NCBI RefSeq assembly: GCF_014204865.1 | Contig: NZ_JACHMG010000001.1 | Coordinates: forward strand, 2,480,001 to 2,544,000 | Direction of reading: 5' to 3' | DNA length: 64,000 bases | From: Amycolatopsis jiangsuensis | GTDB lineage: Bacteria > Actinomycetota > Actinomycetes > Mycobacteriales > Pseudonocardiaceae | Shown here: positions 26,120-35,216 of the stretch, piece by piece | Position numbering within the stretch: the stretch's first letter is position 1 | How the letters are laid out: every line of letters begins with the position of its first letter | Program-made: the position numbers and the translations under genes | The notes under the pieces: model-generated | Seen by the model: the letters and a program-made list of their open reading frames with translations, nothing else | Databases searched by the model: none | What the model was told of the DNA's origin: nothing

Positions 26120-26527
26120 GTGAAGCTGCCTTTAATAGCAAGATTTCTCACTTTTACAGTTATCTTAGTCACCTGTACGCTGAACTCAACTTCTCCAGCT
26201 TCCGCCGACTCAACCGGCAAGAACTCAACAAAAGCCGGCCCAGCCTGCCTCGAGCTCGAAAACGGCAGCCTCTGTCTGTACGTGTCGCCCATCAATCAGC
26301 AGGGTCAGATCAACGTCACCTACGAGAAGTGGGCCGGAAGCCCGTTTCTCGCACGCGTGGCGTGGGTGAACCCGACCGGAACCCGATTCAACGGCCCTTA
26401 CGAGCAAATGAGTTACCACCATATTTACGGGAACGTTTGGCCCACATGGGTGGGCTCGGGATGCAACTATGGAATCCTTTCCATCTCCGGTGGCGCGGAG
26501 TACCGGACCCCGGACTTGTGCGTGTAG
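26120..26527 (+). CDS. small secreted protein, four cysteines, unknown family
   Basis: 135 residues from GTG 26120, with a very strong GAGGAGG ribosome site 4 bases upstream. A signal peptide (KLPLIARFLTFTVILVTCTL) ends in a likely cleavage site ASA/DS. The mature part of about 100 residues has four Cys (ACLELENGSLCLY, SGCNYG, DLCV), which could make two disulfides, and many aromatic residues (VTYEKWAGSPF, MSYHHIYGNVWPTWVG). Codon use is far less GC-biased than neighbours, which suggests recent acquisition. No family is recognised. It sits between sensor domain A and an IS element. Confidence 0.75.
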   Translation: MKLPLIARFLTFTVILVTCTLNSTSPASADSTGKNSTKAGPACLELENGSLCLYVSPINQQGQINVTYEKWAGSPFLARVAWVNPTGTRFNGPYEQMSYHHIYGNVWPTWVGSGCNYGILSISGGAEYRTPDLCV

Positions 26528-26542
26528 GTATTGATCGATTTA

Positions 26543-27410
26543 GAGCGTGTCTCATTTGGCGAGTTTCTTGTAACAGGTGATGGTGGCGGCGAGGGTGAGG
26601 AAGGCGAGGTAGTGGCTGGGTTTGCGTTCGTAGCGGATGGTCAGGCGCCGGTAGCTGGTCAGCCAGGCGATGGACCGTTCGATCACCCACCGGTGTCTTC
26701 CGAGTTTCTCGGTGGATTCGATGCCCTTGCGGGCGATGCGCGGGATGATCCCGCGCCGGCGAAGCCAGTCGCGCAGGGCTGGGATGTCGTAGGCCTTGTC
26801 GGCGTGGAGCTTGGCCGGTTTCCGGCGGCGCGGTCCGCGGCGAGACCGGATCGGCGGCAGCGCGTTGACCAAGGGTCTGAGCGCGTGACTGTCGTGAGTG
26901 TTGGCCGCGGAGATCCCAACGGTTAACGGAAGTCCGGCCCGGTCGGACAGCACATGGATCTTCGAGCCGGGCTTGCCGCGATCGACCGGGCTCCGACCGG
27001 TCAGACCGCCCCCCTTTTGGCCCTGACGGATGCTCCGTCCAGGACCGCACGCGACCAGTCGATCATGCCCTTGCCGCCAAGTTCGTCCAGCACCGCCCGG
27101 TGCACATCGCGCCACAGGCCGACCTTGGTCCACTCGGTGAACCGCCGATGCGCTGTCGGCACGGTGACCCCGAAGCTGGGCGGCAGATGTCGCCAGGCGC
27201 AGCCGCTGGTCAGCACGAACACGATCGCGGTGAACACCGCCCGGTCGCCCACTCGTGACATGCCGCCACCCTGCGGGCGCGTCTTTCCCGGCGGGATCAA
27301 CGGTTCGACCAGCGCCCACAACTCGTCGGGCACCAGCCGTCGCGACAACTCGTCCATCACAGCTCATGATCATGCCCACACCTCAACCAACAACCAAGTG
27401 AGACACGCTC
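26543..27410 (-). mobile_element. complete IS5-family insertion sequence (868 bp)
   Basis: Terminal inverted repeats GAGCGTGTCTCATTTGGC (26543-26560) and, on the other strand, GAGCGTGTCTCACTTGGT (27410-27393) match at 16 of 18. They are flanked by the target duplication TTA (26540-26542 and 27411-27413). The single transposase, in two frames joined by a frameshift, fills the element. Length, TTA duplication and two-ORF layout fit the IS427 group of IS5. Both ends and the gene look intact, so it may be active. Confidence 0.93.
26552..27360 (-). CDS. IS5-family DDE transposase, two ORFs with programmed frameshift
   Basis: ORF A (27360 to 27001, 119 residues) begins MMDELSRRLVPDELWALVEP and contains GCAWRHLPPSFGVTVPTAHR and the first catalytic Asp in AVLDGASVRAK; it ends RAKRGAV. 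ORF B continues in the -1 frame from the same point (GLTGRSPVDRGKPGSKIHVL, LHADKAYD with the second Asp, RHRWVIERSIAWL with the Glu) to 26552. The frames meet at an A4G6 run on the coding strand near 27009-27018, a typical slippery site. The joined protein is a full-length DDE transposase. Confidence 0.88.
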
Positions 27411-27425
27411 TTAGTTGGCCTGCGT

Positions 27426-27459
27426 CCTCTGCCTTGGCCGTGGACGGCCAAGGCAGAGG
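27426..27459. repeat. perfect 16-bp inverted repeat in the segment before copy 2
   Basis: CCTCTGCCTTGGCCGT (27426-27441), loop GG, ACGGCCAAGGCAGAGG (27444-27459). A smaller dyad CTACCG/CGGTAG follows at 27465-27479. This 113-base stretch (27411-27523) belongs to neither the IS nor the kinase. In a single-crossover model it is the sequence that preceded the linker in the incoming DNA. It could be a terminator or a recombination site. Confidence 0.7.
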
Positions 27460-27478
27460 ATGGTCTACCGAGACGGTA

Positions 27479-28537
27479 GTGCGCCGCTGGTGGGCTGAGT
27501 GGCTCCAACGGCTTACCGTAGAAACCACCAACCAGCTCGCGCTGCTCTACGCCGCGGCCAACGGCCAGGTCAACCCACCCACCCAGGCCGGGCCGGCCAC
27601 CGCACTGCTGATGAGCCTGCTGCGCACGGAGCCCGGCGAGCGCCCGAGCATGGCCGAAGCCCGCGAGCGGCTGGCCAAGCTGGCCACCGGCGAGCCGATG
27701 GCGCCGCCGCTGATCGCCGGCGGGCAGGGCACCGGCTCCGGTTCGCGTCCGCCATGGCAGCGCGTGGCCGCGGCGCCGCCGGCGCCGTCCTCGGCACCCA
27801 TCCCGGCGCAGAAGGCCCCGTCAAACCCTCCGCGCACACCCACCGCGGCGTTCACGCCGATGCGCTCGCCGTCCGCCCCGCCCGCCACTCCCCCGCGTCC
27901 GCAACCCGCCGTTCAGCAGCCCGCCCAGCGCCCCGCGCCCAGCGCGGCCGCGCCGGACTACCGCGGCGCCGGCGGATCCTCGAAGTCCGGGCGAACCCGC
28001 CGGACGGCGCTGCTCGCCGGCGGCGCCGCGGCGGTCGTCGTGGTGGCGGTGATCGTGTTCCTGGTACTGACCAACAGCAGCGGCTCCGGCCAGTCCGGCT
28101 CCGACCAGGTCGCGCAGCCCCCGCCGTCGAGCGCAGGGCAGCCGAGCGGAAACGCGCCGAGCAGCAGTCCCGACGTCCCGACCGGTCCGCTGGGCCAGAC
28201 CCCACCGGACGGCAAGATCTCCGACTACAGCGCGGCGGGCACCTTCATCACCGACGGTTTCTTCGCCGATCCGGGAGCGAACTGGTCGCGTCTCACCCCC
28301 GCGGCGCAGGGGGTGTACGGCGACCAGGCCGCGTTCCAGCAGTACTGGGCCGCGCACCCGATCGGCAAGTACGAGGACGCACGAGCCGACAGCGGCGGCG
28401 CCAACGCGGACGGCTCGATCACCATGAACCTGACGATCGACGGAACGCGCCGCGGCTACCGCGTCATCTCCTCCGGCGGCCAGATGCTGATCGACAGCGA
28501 CACCAGGCTCGACTCCGGCGGCACGTCGAACCAGTGA
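27479..28537 (+). pseudogene. kinase-less linker, membrane helix and sensor domain B
   Basis: From 27524 the frame repeats residues 217-400 of the kinase exactly, then continues for 154 residues as outer domain B (NWSRLTPAAQGVYGDQAAFQ, QYWAAHPIGKYEDARADSGG, MLIDSDTRLDSGG). Domain B is homologous to domain A but shares few identical residues. There is no kinase N-lobe, no ATP site and no activation loop. The only in-frame start near the junction is GTG 27479 (VRRWWAEWLQRLTVE), with a weak ribosome site. It is either the displaced original 3' end of the kinase gene or a silent sensor cassette. Confidence 0.8.
27524..28075. repeat. 552-bp direct repeat, copy 2
   Basis: Same sequence as 24809-25360 with one silent difference (A27577 for G24862), offset exactly 2715 bases. 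Near-identity over Pro-rich linker codons means the duplication is recent or kept identical by recombination. Confidence 0.97.
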
Positions 28538-28610
28538 CGATCGGCCCGCCCGGTGAGACACCGCACGCAACCCGGTGGGCTAACCCGCCGGCAGGGCTTA
28601 CCGTGGAGCC

Positions 28611-28916
28611 ATGGCCGAGAGCGCTGCTGTGCCGCCGGGCTGGAACCCGCGCTTCCACGACGATCTGATCGGGCTCGACCCGGCGGATCCGGAGGTCCGC
28701 GCGTTCGCCGCCCACCTCGACCGGATGGAGCGGACCGGGCCGACGTTCACCGTCGAGGCCTGTCTCGACCAGGTGGCCGACTTCGCCGAGTCGAGCACCC
28801 GCACCGGCGGGCTGCGGTACTGGGTCTCGGTGCTGTTCGTGGTGCTTCTCGTGCTCGGGCTGCTGGTCACCGCCTGGGACATCGCGACCCACACCATCGC
28901 GTTCCTGTCGAGGTAA
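28611..28916 (+). CDS. hypothetical single-span membrane protein
   Basis: 101 residues: a soluble N-terminal half (GWNPRFHDDLIGLDPADPEV, RAFAAHLDRMERTGPTFTVE) and one C-terminal membrane helix (YWVSVLFVVLLVLGLLVTAW). Ribosome site GTGGAG just before the ATG. No family recognised. It lies in front of msrB with 19 bases to the ATG chosen for that gene. Confidence 0.6.
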   Translation: MAESAAVPPGWNPRFHDDLIGLDPADPEVRAFAAHLDRMERTGPTFTVEACLDQVADFAESSTRTGGLRYWVSVLFVVLLVLGLLVTAWDIATHTIAFLSR

Positions 28917-28935
28917 CGTGGAAGGCGTGAAAGGT

Positions 28936-29364
28936 ATGAAACCCGTGGTCGGCACCACTCCGCGCGTGGTGAAGTCCGAGCAGGAATGGCGCGAGCAGCT
29001 GAATCCGGAGGAGTACGCGGTCCTCCGCCAGGCCGGAACCGAACGGCCGTTCACCGGCGAGTACACCGACACGAAGACCACCGGCGTCTACTCCTGCCGG
29101 GCCTGCGGCGCGGAACTGTTCCGCAGTGACACCAAGTTCGAGAGCCACTGCGGCTGGCCGTCGTTCTACGACCCGGCGGACTCGGACGCGGTGCTGCTGC
29201 GCGAGGACCGCGCCCTGGGCATGCGGCGGATCGAGGTGCTGTGCGCTTCGTGCCACAGCCACCTCGGGCACGTCTTCGAAGGTGAGGGCTACGCCACCCC
29301 GACCGACCAGCGCTACTGCATCAACTCGATCTCGCTGAAACTCGCACCGGAGTCCGACGGCTGA
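28936..29364 (+). CDS. msrB: peptide-methionine (R)-S-oxide reductase
   Basis: 142 residues from ATG 28936 (a GTG at 28918 is possible). Typical MsrB: EWREQLNPEEYAVLRQAGTE, RPFTGEY, zinc pairs CRACG and CASCHSHLGHVF, FESHCGWPSFYDP, and the catalytic Cys in RYCINSISLKL. It reduces methionine-R-sulfoxide in proteins. The stop codon lies within the first unit of a 16-bp tandem repeat. Confidence 0.92.
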   Translation: MKPVVGTTPRVVKSEQEWREQLNPEEYAVLRQAGTERPFTGEYTDTKTTGVYSCRACGAELFRSDTKFESHCGWPSFYDPADSDAVLLREDRALGMRRIEVLCASCHSHLGHVFEGEGYATPTDQRYCINSISLKLAPESDG

Positions 29365-29424
29365 CCCACGGCGCTGCTGACCCACGGCGCTGCTGACACG
29401 CGGCACAGTTGACCCACGGCGCGG
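29361..29424. repeat. four tandem 16-bp units at the msrB stop
   Basis: Units begin at 29361, 29377, 29393 and 29409. The first two are identical (CTGACCCACGGCGCTG); the third and fourth are degenerate (CTGACACGCGGCACAG, TTGACCCACGGCGCGG). The first unit contains the msrB TGA. Confidence 0.85.
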
Positions 29425-29594
29425 CGGCCCCGGCCCGGCGAACGTCGCGTCGGGCAGGGGCAGCGCAGCGGACGCGGTTTGGCCGGCCGCTCAGCCGGGC
29501 TGCGCTGCAGTCGCGGCCCCACTACCCAACCGCAGTGCGCTGCCGCCACGAGCCACCGCCCAGCCGGAACGCGCTGCCGTCATGCTCCGGCTGC

Positions 29595-31007
29595 TCAGCC
29601 GGGCTGCGTTGCCGGAGCCACCTCGCGGCCGGGTGCTGCGCCGACCGGAGACCACACCGCGGTGTCCGCGCCCGGCCGGTGCGTGGCGTGATCCCAGCGC
29701 GGTGGGGCGCCGGGCAGTTCACCGGCCATCCGCACCCTGGTCATCCGGCCGAAGTCGCTGTCGACGTCCTCCAGCAGATCTGCGTCCTCCAGCAGGTCCG
29801 CGAAGTCCGCTTCGGACGACGTGGCGGCACTGCGGCCCAGGGAGTCCAGCCAAGCACCCGTACCGGCCAGCGAAAGCCGTGCCCGCCAGGTTCCGCCCTC
29901 GGTCACGGTGCGGCGCAGCGCGGTCATCACCGCGGCCGCGGTCAGCCAGCCGGTCGCGTGGTCGAGGGCTTGGACGGGCAACGGCGCCGGAGCGTCGGCC
30001 GCGTTCTCCTCGGCGATGCCGGACGACATCTGCACCAGGCTGTCGAACCCGCGGCGACGGGCCCACGGGCCGGTCCAGCCGTACGCGGACAGGTCGGCGA
30101 CGACCAGCCCGGGCCGCAGCTCCGCCAGCTGCTCGGGGCCGAATCCGAGGCGCGCGAGCGCACCCGGCCGGAAGGACTGCACCAGCACGTCCGCGCGGGC
30201 GATGAGCTTCTTCAGCCTCGCCCGGCCGCCTTCGGTGTCGAGCGCGACGAAGGCGGACCGCTTGCCCTGGCCGGTGTCCATGGTGAGCACGGGGATCCGC
30301 GGCAGGTGCGCGGCACCGACGTGCAGCACGTTGGCCCCGTGCGCGGCCAGCACCCGGCCGGCGACCGGGCCGGCGAGCACGTGGGTCAGCTCCAGTACGC
30401 GTACCCCACCGAGCGGCCGGCCGGAATCGAACAGCGTGCGCGGCGGCGCGTCCCCGATCCGGTCCAGCCGCACCAGCGGCAGCTCCGCGACGGCCTGGCC
30501 CTGCGGATGCGCGAGCCAGTCCGCACGGGAACGCATCAGCGCGGCCGCTCCGCCCGCGGTCACCACCGCGGACTCGACTTCGGCGACGGTTTTCCCGGCG
30601 ACGGTCTTCGCCACGGCTTCCCGCACCGCGGGCACACCGAGCGCCCAGCAAACCGCCGCCTCGTGGCGCCGATAGTTGCAGTGCAGCTTGATCCAGCCGT
30701 CGGCCGCGCGGTAGTCGCCCGAGAGCGGGCCCCACGCGCTCGGGGCCGGGTGGCCGTCGATCCGCAGCAGCCGCTCACTGCCGAACGCCGCGGCAGCGTG
30801 CCGGGCGTCGGCCGAGACAGTGCCCGGTTCGATGCCCCGCACCCGCAGCATCTCCCCCGCGGCGAGCGTGGCCGCGGCGATACTCGCGGTGGCCGCGGTG
30901 GGCACCCGAAACGGTCCGGGCAGCACCGAATCGTCGCCGGTCAGCGAAACCGGGGGCAGTTCTTCGCCGGTGAGCGTCCGCCACACCCCGGCCAACGCGT
31001 CCTGCAC
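29595..31007 (-). CDS. CoA-transferase family III (CaiB/BaiF) protein
   Basis: 470 residues. The typical CaiB-type half is RPLGGVRVLELTHVLAGPVA, GRVLAAHGANVLHVGAAHLP, DTEGGRARLKKLIARADVLV, QSFRPGALARLGFGPEQLAE and GFDSLVQMSSGIAEE. It is preceded by a 180-residue domain that looks like a second, degenerate copy (WGPLSGDYRAADGWIKLHCN). The catalytic Asp expected after the 'LxxK' region aligns with LDTEGG. Such duplicated family members occur next to haem genes in some actinobacteria without a known role. It starts 5 bases after hemQ on the same strand. Confidence 0.75.
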   Translation of the reverse strand: MQDALAGVWRTLTGEELPPVSLTGDDSVLPGPFRVPTAATASIAAATLAAGEMLRVRGIEPGTVSADARHAAAAFGSERLLRIDGHPAPSAWGPLSGDYRAADGWIKLHCNYRRHEAAVCWALGVPAVREAVAKTVAGKTVAEVESAVVTAGGAAALMRSRADWLAHPQGQAVAELPLVRLDRIGDAPPRTLFDSGRPLGGVRVLELTHVLAGPVAGRVLAAHGANVLHVGAAHLPRIPVLTMDTGQGKRSAFVALDTEGGRARLKKLIARADVLVQSFRPGALARLGFGPEQLAELRPGLVVADLSAYGWTGPWARRRGFDSLVQMSSGIAEENAADAPAPLPVQALDHATGWLTAAAVMTALRRTVTEGGTWRARLSLAGTGAWLDSLGRSAATSSEADFADLLEDADLLEDVDSDFGRMTRVRMAGELPGAPPRWDHATHRPGADTAVWSPVGAAPGREVAPATQPG

Positions 31008-31012
31008 GGCGG

Positions 31013-31705
31013 TTACGGCAGGGCCGCGACGAGCTCGGCCGGCGGCACCCGGGTGCCGGTGTAGAACGGGATCTCCACCCGCACGTGCCGCCGCGCCTCA
31101 GTGCCCCGCAGGTGGCGCATCAGGTCGACGATGCGGTGCAGCTCGTCGGCCTCGAAGGCGAGGATCCACTCGTAGTCACCGAGGGCGAACGAGGCCACGG
31201 TGTTGGCCCGCACGTCGGGGTAGTCCCTGGCTTCCTTGCCGTGGTCGGCCAGCATCTTGCGGCGTTCGTCGTCGGGCAGCAGGTACCAGTCGTAGGACCG
31301 CACGAACGGGTAGACGCAGATGTACTTGTGCGGTTCCTCGCCGGCGATGAACGCCGGCACGTGGCTCTTGTTGAACTCGGCGGGCCGGTGCACCGCGGTC
31401 TGGCTCCACACCGGTGTCGCGGCGCGCCCCAGCGGCGTCCCGCGGAAGCCGGTGTAGGCGGCCTGGATCTGCTCGATCTCCTCGGCGTGCCACCAGATCA
31501 TGAAGTCGGCGTCGGCGCGCAGCGCGGACAGGTCGTACACGCCGCGCACGGTCACGCCCTTGGCTTCGAGCCCGTCGAGGTACTCCGCGGTCTCACGCCC
31601 CGCGGCCCCGCGGTCCTCGCCGAGCCGCCCCGGCTCGATCCGGAAGACCGACCAGGTGGTGTAGCGGATCGTGTCGTTCAGCTCGTTGTAGTTCAGCCGC
31701 GCCAT
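31013..31705 (-). CDS. hemQ: coproheme decarboxylase (HemQ/ChdC)
   Basis: 230 residues. It belongs to the chlorite-dismutase-fold family with the actinobacterial HemQ signature: [80 protein letters not shown]. It oxidatively decarboxylates coproheme to haem b, the last step of the coproporphyrin-dependent pathway. Its neighbours hemY (oxidase) and hemE support this pathway. ATG at 31705 is the only sensible start. Confidence 0.93.
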   Translation of the reverse strand: MARLNYNELNDTIRYTTWSVFRIEPGRLGEDRGAAGRETAEYLDGLEAKGVTVRGVYDLSALRADADFMIWWHAEEIEQIQAAYTGFRGTPLGRAATPVWSQTAVHRPAEFNKSHVPAFIAGEEPHKYICVYPFVRSYDWYLLPDDERRKMLADHGKEARDYPDVRANTVASFALGDYEWILAFEADELHRIVDLMRHLRGTEARRHVRVEIPFYTGTRVPPAELVAALP

Positions 31706-31751
31706 ACACCCATCCTGGCACTGCACGCGCCGGATGCGCCAAGCGCCTCCG

Positions 31752-33161
31752 TCACACTGTGAGCTGCCCGGCGATCCGCCGTGCCGCTGCGTCCGCAGTG
31801 GCCACGCAGGCGGGCAGGCCCACCCCGTGCAGGGTGGCGCCGGCGACGGCCAGCCGCGGCACGGCGGCCACCGCGTCCTCGATGCGCTCCACACGCTCGA
31901 TGTGCCCGGTGCCGTACTGCGGGAGGCCGCCGCCCCACCTTGTGACGAGAGTGTCGATCGGATCCGCGGTGACGCCGGTGAGCCGCGCGAGATCGTCGCG
32001 TACGGCGGCGACGAGCGAAGCGTCGTCACCGCTCAACGCGCCGGGCTCGCCGAAGCGGCCGACAGAGCCGCGGACCAGGACGGGCTTCTCCGCGCCGTAG
32101 TGCGCCCACTTATTCGAAGAGAAGGTGAACGCCTTCGCCGCGTACGGCACACCGTCTGCGTCTCGCTCCCCCGCGCCGATGAGGATGCCCGAAGCTTCCG
32201 GCAGCGCGGCATCAGGTGGCAACGCGAGCGCCACGACCGCCATGGACGCCAATTCGACTTCGCCGAACGCCGTGGACGCGACAGGAACCACGCCGTCGAG
32301 CAGCTTCCGCGCCCCGGGCGCGGGAACGGCGAGCACTACAGCGTCTACTTCGGCCGGACTATCGACGGGCGCGTGCGCAGCCGCGGCGGCACCGAAGTCG
32401 AGACGCCAGCCCGACGGCGTACGGGCGAGCGCACGCACTGTCGCCGACGTACGCAGCTTCGCGGCCGACAGATCGAGCAGCCGCTGCACGAGGAGGTTCA
32501 GGCCTCCGGTCAGCGTGCCGAACACCGGCGCTGCGCTCGGGTTCTTCGGCAGGAGCGACGCGGCTGCTTCGGTGAGCGAAGCAGCGCCGCGCGCGACAGC
32601 CTCGGCGAGACCGGGCATCGTCGCACGCAGGCCGAGACCGTCGGCTCCACCGGCGTACACACCACCCAGCAGCGGATCGACGAGCCGGTCGACCAGTTCG
32701 TCGCCGAAGCGGCTTCGCAGCAACGGACCCAGCGGCAGGTCACCTTCGCCGAGCTGAACCGGACCCAGCGCACGCTCCTGCTCCACAGCCCGGCGGCCGT
32801 CCTCGGACAGCACGCCTGCCAGAGCCTCGGCCGACGCGGGCACGCCCATGACAGTGCCCGGCGGAAGGCCTTGCACGGACCCGCCGGCGTGAATTTTGGC
32901 GCGCGCCTTCGTCGGGTGCACGAGGCGGTCTTCGAGACCGACCTCGGCGACCAGCGCGGTGACCTCGGGGCGCCGGGCGAGAAAGGCTTCCGCGCCGACG
33001 TCGTAACGGACGCCGCCGACCTCCGCCGTGCGCAGCTTGCCGCCCACTGCGGGCGTGCTCTCGAAAACCGTGATCTCGACGGCGTCACCGAGCAGCCGGC
33101 GCAACCGGTAAGCTGTGGCCACGCCGGAGATACCACCCCCGACGACGGCTACCCGCTTCAC
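31752..33161 (-). CDS. hemY: coproporphyrinogen/protoporphyrinogen oxidase
   Basis: 469 residues from GTG 33161, which overlaps the hemE stop (GTGA). The N-terminal FAD-binding motif is [20 protein letters not shown]; the [20 protein letters not shown] and [20 protein letters not shown] segments and the C-terminal [20 protein letters not shown] with [20 protein letters not shown] are typical of HemY/CgoX. With HemQ next to it, coproporphyrinogen III is the likely substrate. Confidence 0.92.
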   Translation of the reverse strand: MKRVAVVGGGISGVATAYRLRRLLGDAVEITVFESTPAVGGKLRTAEVGGVRYDVGAEAFLARRPEVTALVAEVGLEDRLVHPTKARAKIHAGGSVQGLPPGTVMGVPASAEALAGVLSEDGRRAVEQERALGPVQLGEGDLPLGPLLRSRFGDELVDRLVDPLLGGVYAGGADGLGLRATMPGLAEAVARGAASLTEAAASLLPKNPSAAPVFGTLTGGLNLLVQRLLDLSAAKLRTSATVRALARTPSGWRLDFGAAAAAHAPVDSPAEVDAVVLAVPAPGARKLLDGVVPVASTAFGEVELASMAVVALALPPDAALPEASGILIGAGERDADGVPYAAKAFTFSSNKWAHYGAEKPVLVRGSVGRFGEPGALSGDDASLVAAVRDDLARLTGVTADPIDTLVTRWGGGLPQYGTGHIERVERIEDAVAAVPRLAVAGATLHGVGLPACVATADAAARRIAGQLTV

Positions 33162-34240
33162 AGCGAGTGCACCAGCTCGACAACCCGAGTCAGTACGTCC
33201 GGGTCCACGCCGGGCAGCACGCCGTGGCCGAGGTTGAAGATGTGCCCGCGCGCCGCGCGGCCCTCCTCGACGATGCGGCGCACCTCTGCTTCCAGCACCG
33301 GCCAGGACGCGTGCAGCAGCGCCGGATCGAGGTTGCCCTGCACGACCGCTTCGCCGCCGAGCCGGCGCACGGCCTCGTCCAGCGGTACGCGCCAGTCGAC
33401 GCCGACGACGTCCGCACACGCGTCGCGCATCGCGACGAGCAGCTCGCCGGTGCCGACGCCGAAGTGGAACCGGGGCACGCGGTAGGCGGCGACCGCCTCG
33501 AGGACTCGCGTGGAATGCGGCAGGACGAACTCGCGGTAGTCGCGCTCGGACAGCGCGCCCGCCCACGAGTCGAACAGCTGGATCGCGTCGGCCCCCGCGT
33601 CGAGCTGGGCGCGGAGGAAGGTCACGGCGACGTCGGCGAGCCTGCCGGCGAGGTCGTGCCACAGCCGCGGCTCGGAGTGCATGAGGGCCTTGGTGTGCTC
33701 GTGGTTGCGGCTGGGCCCGCCCTCGATGAGGTAACTGGCCAGGGTGAACGGCGCACCGGCGAACCCGATCAGCGGCGTCTCGCCGAGCCGGTCGACGAGC
33801 AGCCCGACACCTTCGGCGACCTTCGCGACCTGCTCCGGCTCGAGCGCGGGCAGGGCACGCACCGCGGCCGCGTCGCGCACCGGCCGGTCCACCACCGGCC
33901 CGGTACCGGGCACGATGTCGATCTCGACACCCGCCGCCTTCAGCGGGACCACGATGTCGCTGAACAGGACCGCGGCGTCGACGTGGTGCCTGCGGACCGG
34001 CTGGAGGGTGATCTCGGCGAGCATTTCGGGGTCGAAGCAGGCATCGAGCATCGGCACGCCCTCGCGCAGCGCGCGGTACTCGGGCAGCGAACGGCCGGCC
34101 TGGCGCATGAACCACACCGGCACCCGCCCCGGCCGCTCCCCCCGCGCGGCGACGAGAAAAGGCGCCCCGGGAAGCGCACGACGAGCGGGAACGACCGCGG
34201 AACGAGCGGGAACAGACGAAACCTCAGGCACGAAACCCAT
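33158..34240 (-). CDS. hemE: uroporphyrinogen decarboxylase
   Basis: 360 residues from ATG 34240. Active-site sequence [96 protein letters not shown] and [10 protein letters not shown]. It makes coproporphyrinogen III, which HemY and HemQ take on to haem. It is the first gene of hemE-hemY-hemQ. The first 40 residues are variable and Ala/Val-rich; ATG 34240 was chosen over longer frames that cross the repeat region. Confidence 0.93.
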   Translation of the reverse strand: MGFVPEVSSVPARSAVVPARRALPGAPFLVAARGERPGRVPVWFMRQAGRSLPEYRALREGVPMLDACFDPEMLAEITLQPVRRHHVDAAVLFSDIVVPLKAAGVEIDIVPGTGPVVDRPVRDAAAVRALPALEPEQVAKVAEGVGLLVDRLGETPLIGFAGAPFTLASYLIEGGPSRNHEHTKALMHSEPRLWHDLAGRLADVAVTFLRAQLDAGADAIQLFDSWAGALSERDYREFVLPHSTRVLEAVAAYRVPRFHFGVGTGELLVAMRDACADVVGVDWRVPLDEAVRRLGGEAVVQGNLDPALLHASWPVLEAEVRRIVEEGRAARGHIFNLGHGVLPGVDPDVLTRVVELVHSL

Positions 34241-34652
34241 GCTCCCACGCGAGCCGGACGCCCCTGCTTCGGCGGTACGCGCGGGTGTACGCGGGTGCGC
34301 GTGCGCGGGCTGGCGTGCGCGGGTGTACGCGGGTGCGGGTGTGAGCTGGCGTCCGTGGGTGTGGGCGGGCATACGCGGTTGTGGGCGGGTACGGATGCGG
34401 GCCGGAGCCGCGGGACGATCCGCCGTCACCGGCACAGCACCGTGCTCCACTTCCGCACCTGACCGCAGCGCACCGCACCAACCCCAGGCCTCCGGAATGA
34501 GCGCATCCACCAGGAGCGGGCAAGGCGACACGCCGACGAACGAGTGGCCTGGTTCGTCGGCGCGTCCGGCCGGCGGGGTCCCGGTGCGGCAAGGCGTGGT
34601 CGCTCGGCGCGCCTGCGACCGCAACGGGGCGTCGCCGCCCTAAAGTCGGAGC
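34241..34652. other. divergent gap hemE/DUF3000 with G/T-rich repeats
   Basis: A 21-bp exact direct repeat, GCGCGGGTGTACGCGGGTGC plus G, occurs at 34279-34299 and 34317-34337, inside a 140-base run of G/T-rich motifs (GCGGGTGT, GTGGGCGGG) on the plus strand. The opposite strand is a long C/A-rich tract ahead of hemE. Otherwise no gene or clear promoter is seen. Confidence 0.6.
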
Positions 34653-35216
34653 GTGACCGCGATGACGCCTGTGCCCGAGCTGTTCCGCGAAGCCGTCGCG
34701 GCGTTGCAGTCCGTCCGGCCTCGTCCGGAGATCCGGCTGGAGCCGATGCGGGCGCCGCAGCGGCTGGCGCCGTGGTCGTATGCGCTGAGCTGCGACGTGT
34801 CCGGACCGGCCGACGTACTGGCCTCCGGGCGGCTGGTCCTGCTGCACGACCCCGAAGGCCAGGAAGGCTGGGACGGCGTGCTGCGCCTGGTCATGTACGT
34901 CCGGGCCGAGCTCGACCGCGAGCTCGCCACCGACCCGTTCCTGCCCGCGGTCGGCTGGTCCTGGCTCACCGACGCGCTCGAGGCGTCCGGAGCCACCTCG
35001 AAGGCGCTCGGCGGCACGGTCACCGAAACCTCGTCGGCGCGGTTCGGCGACATCAGCGGCCCCACCCGAACCGACGACCTCGAGCTGCGCGCGTCCTGGA
35101 CCCCCTCCGACGGTGCGCTGCGGCCGCACGGGTTCGCGTTCTGCCAGGTCATGGCGAGTGTGGTTGGCCTGCCGCCGGCCGGTGTCGCGCTGTTCGAGCA
35201 GCGCCAGAGCTCCTAG
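34653..35216 (+). CDS. DUF3000 family protein
   Basis: 187 residues from GTG 34653. The family pattern is clear: FREAVAALQSVRPRPEIRLE, RLAPWSYALSCDVSG, LASGRLVLLHDPEGQEGWDG, VLRLVMYVRAELDRELATDP, GWSWLTDALEASG, LELRASWTP. DUF3000 is found only in actinobacteria, commonly beside hemE and RNase D as here; no function is established. Confidence 0.88.
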   Translation: MTAMTPVPELFREAVAALQSVRPRPEIRLEPMRAPQRLAPWSYALSCDVSGPADVLASGRLVLLHDPEGQEGWDGVLRLVMYVRAELDRELATDPFLPAVGWSWLTDALEASGATSKALGGTVTETSSARFGDISGPTRTDDLELRASWTPSDGALRPHGFAFCQVMASVVGLPPAGVALFEQRQSS

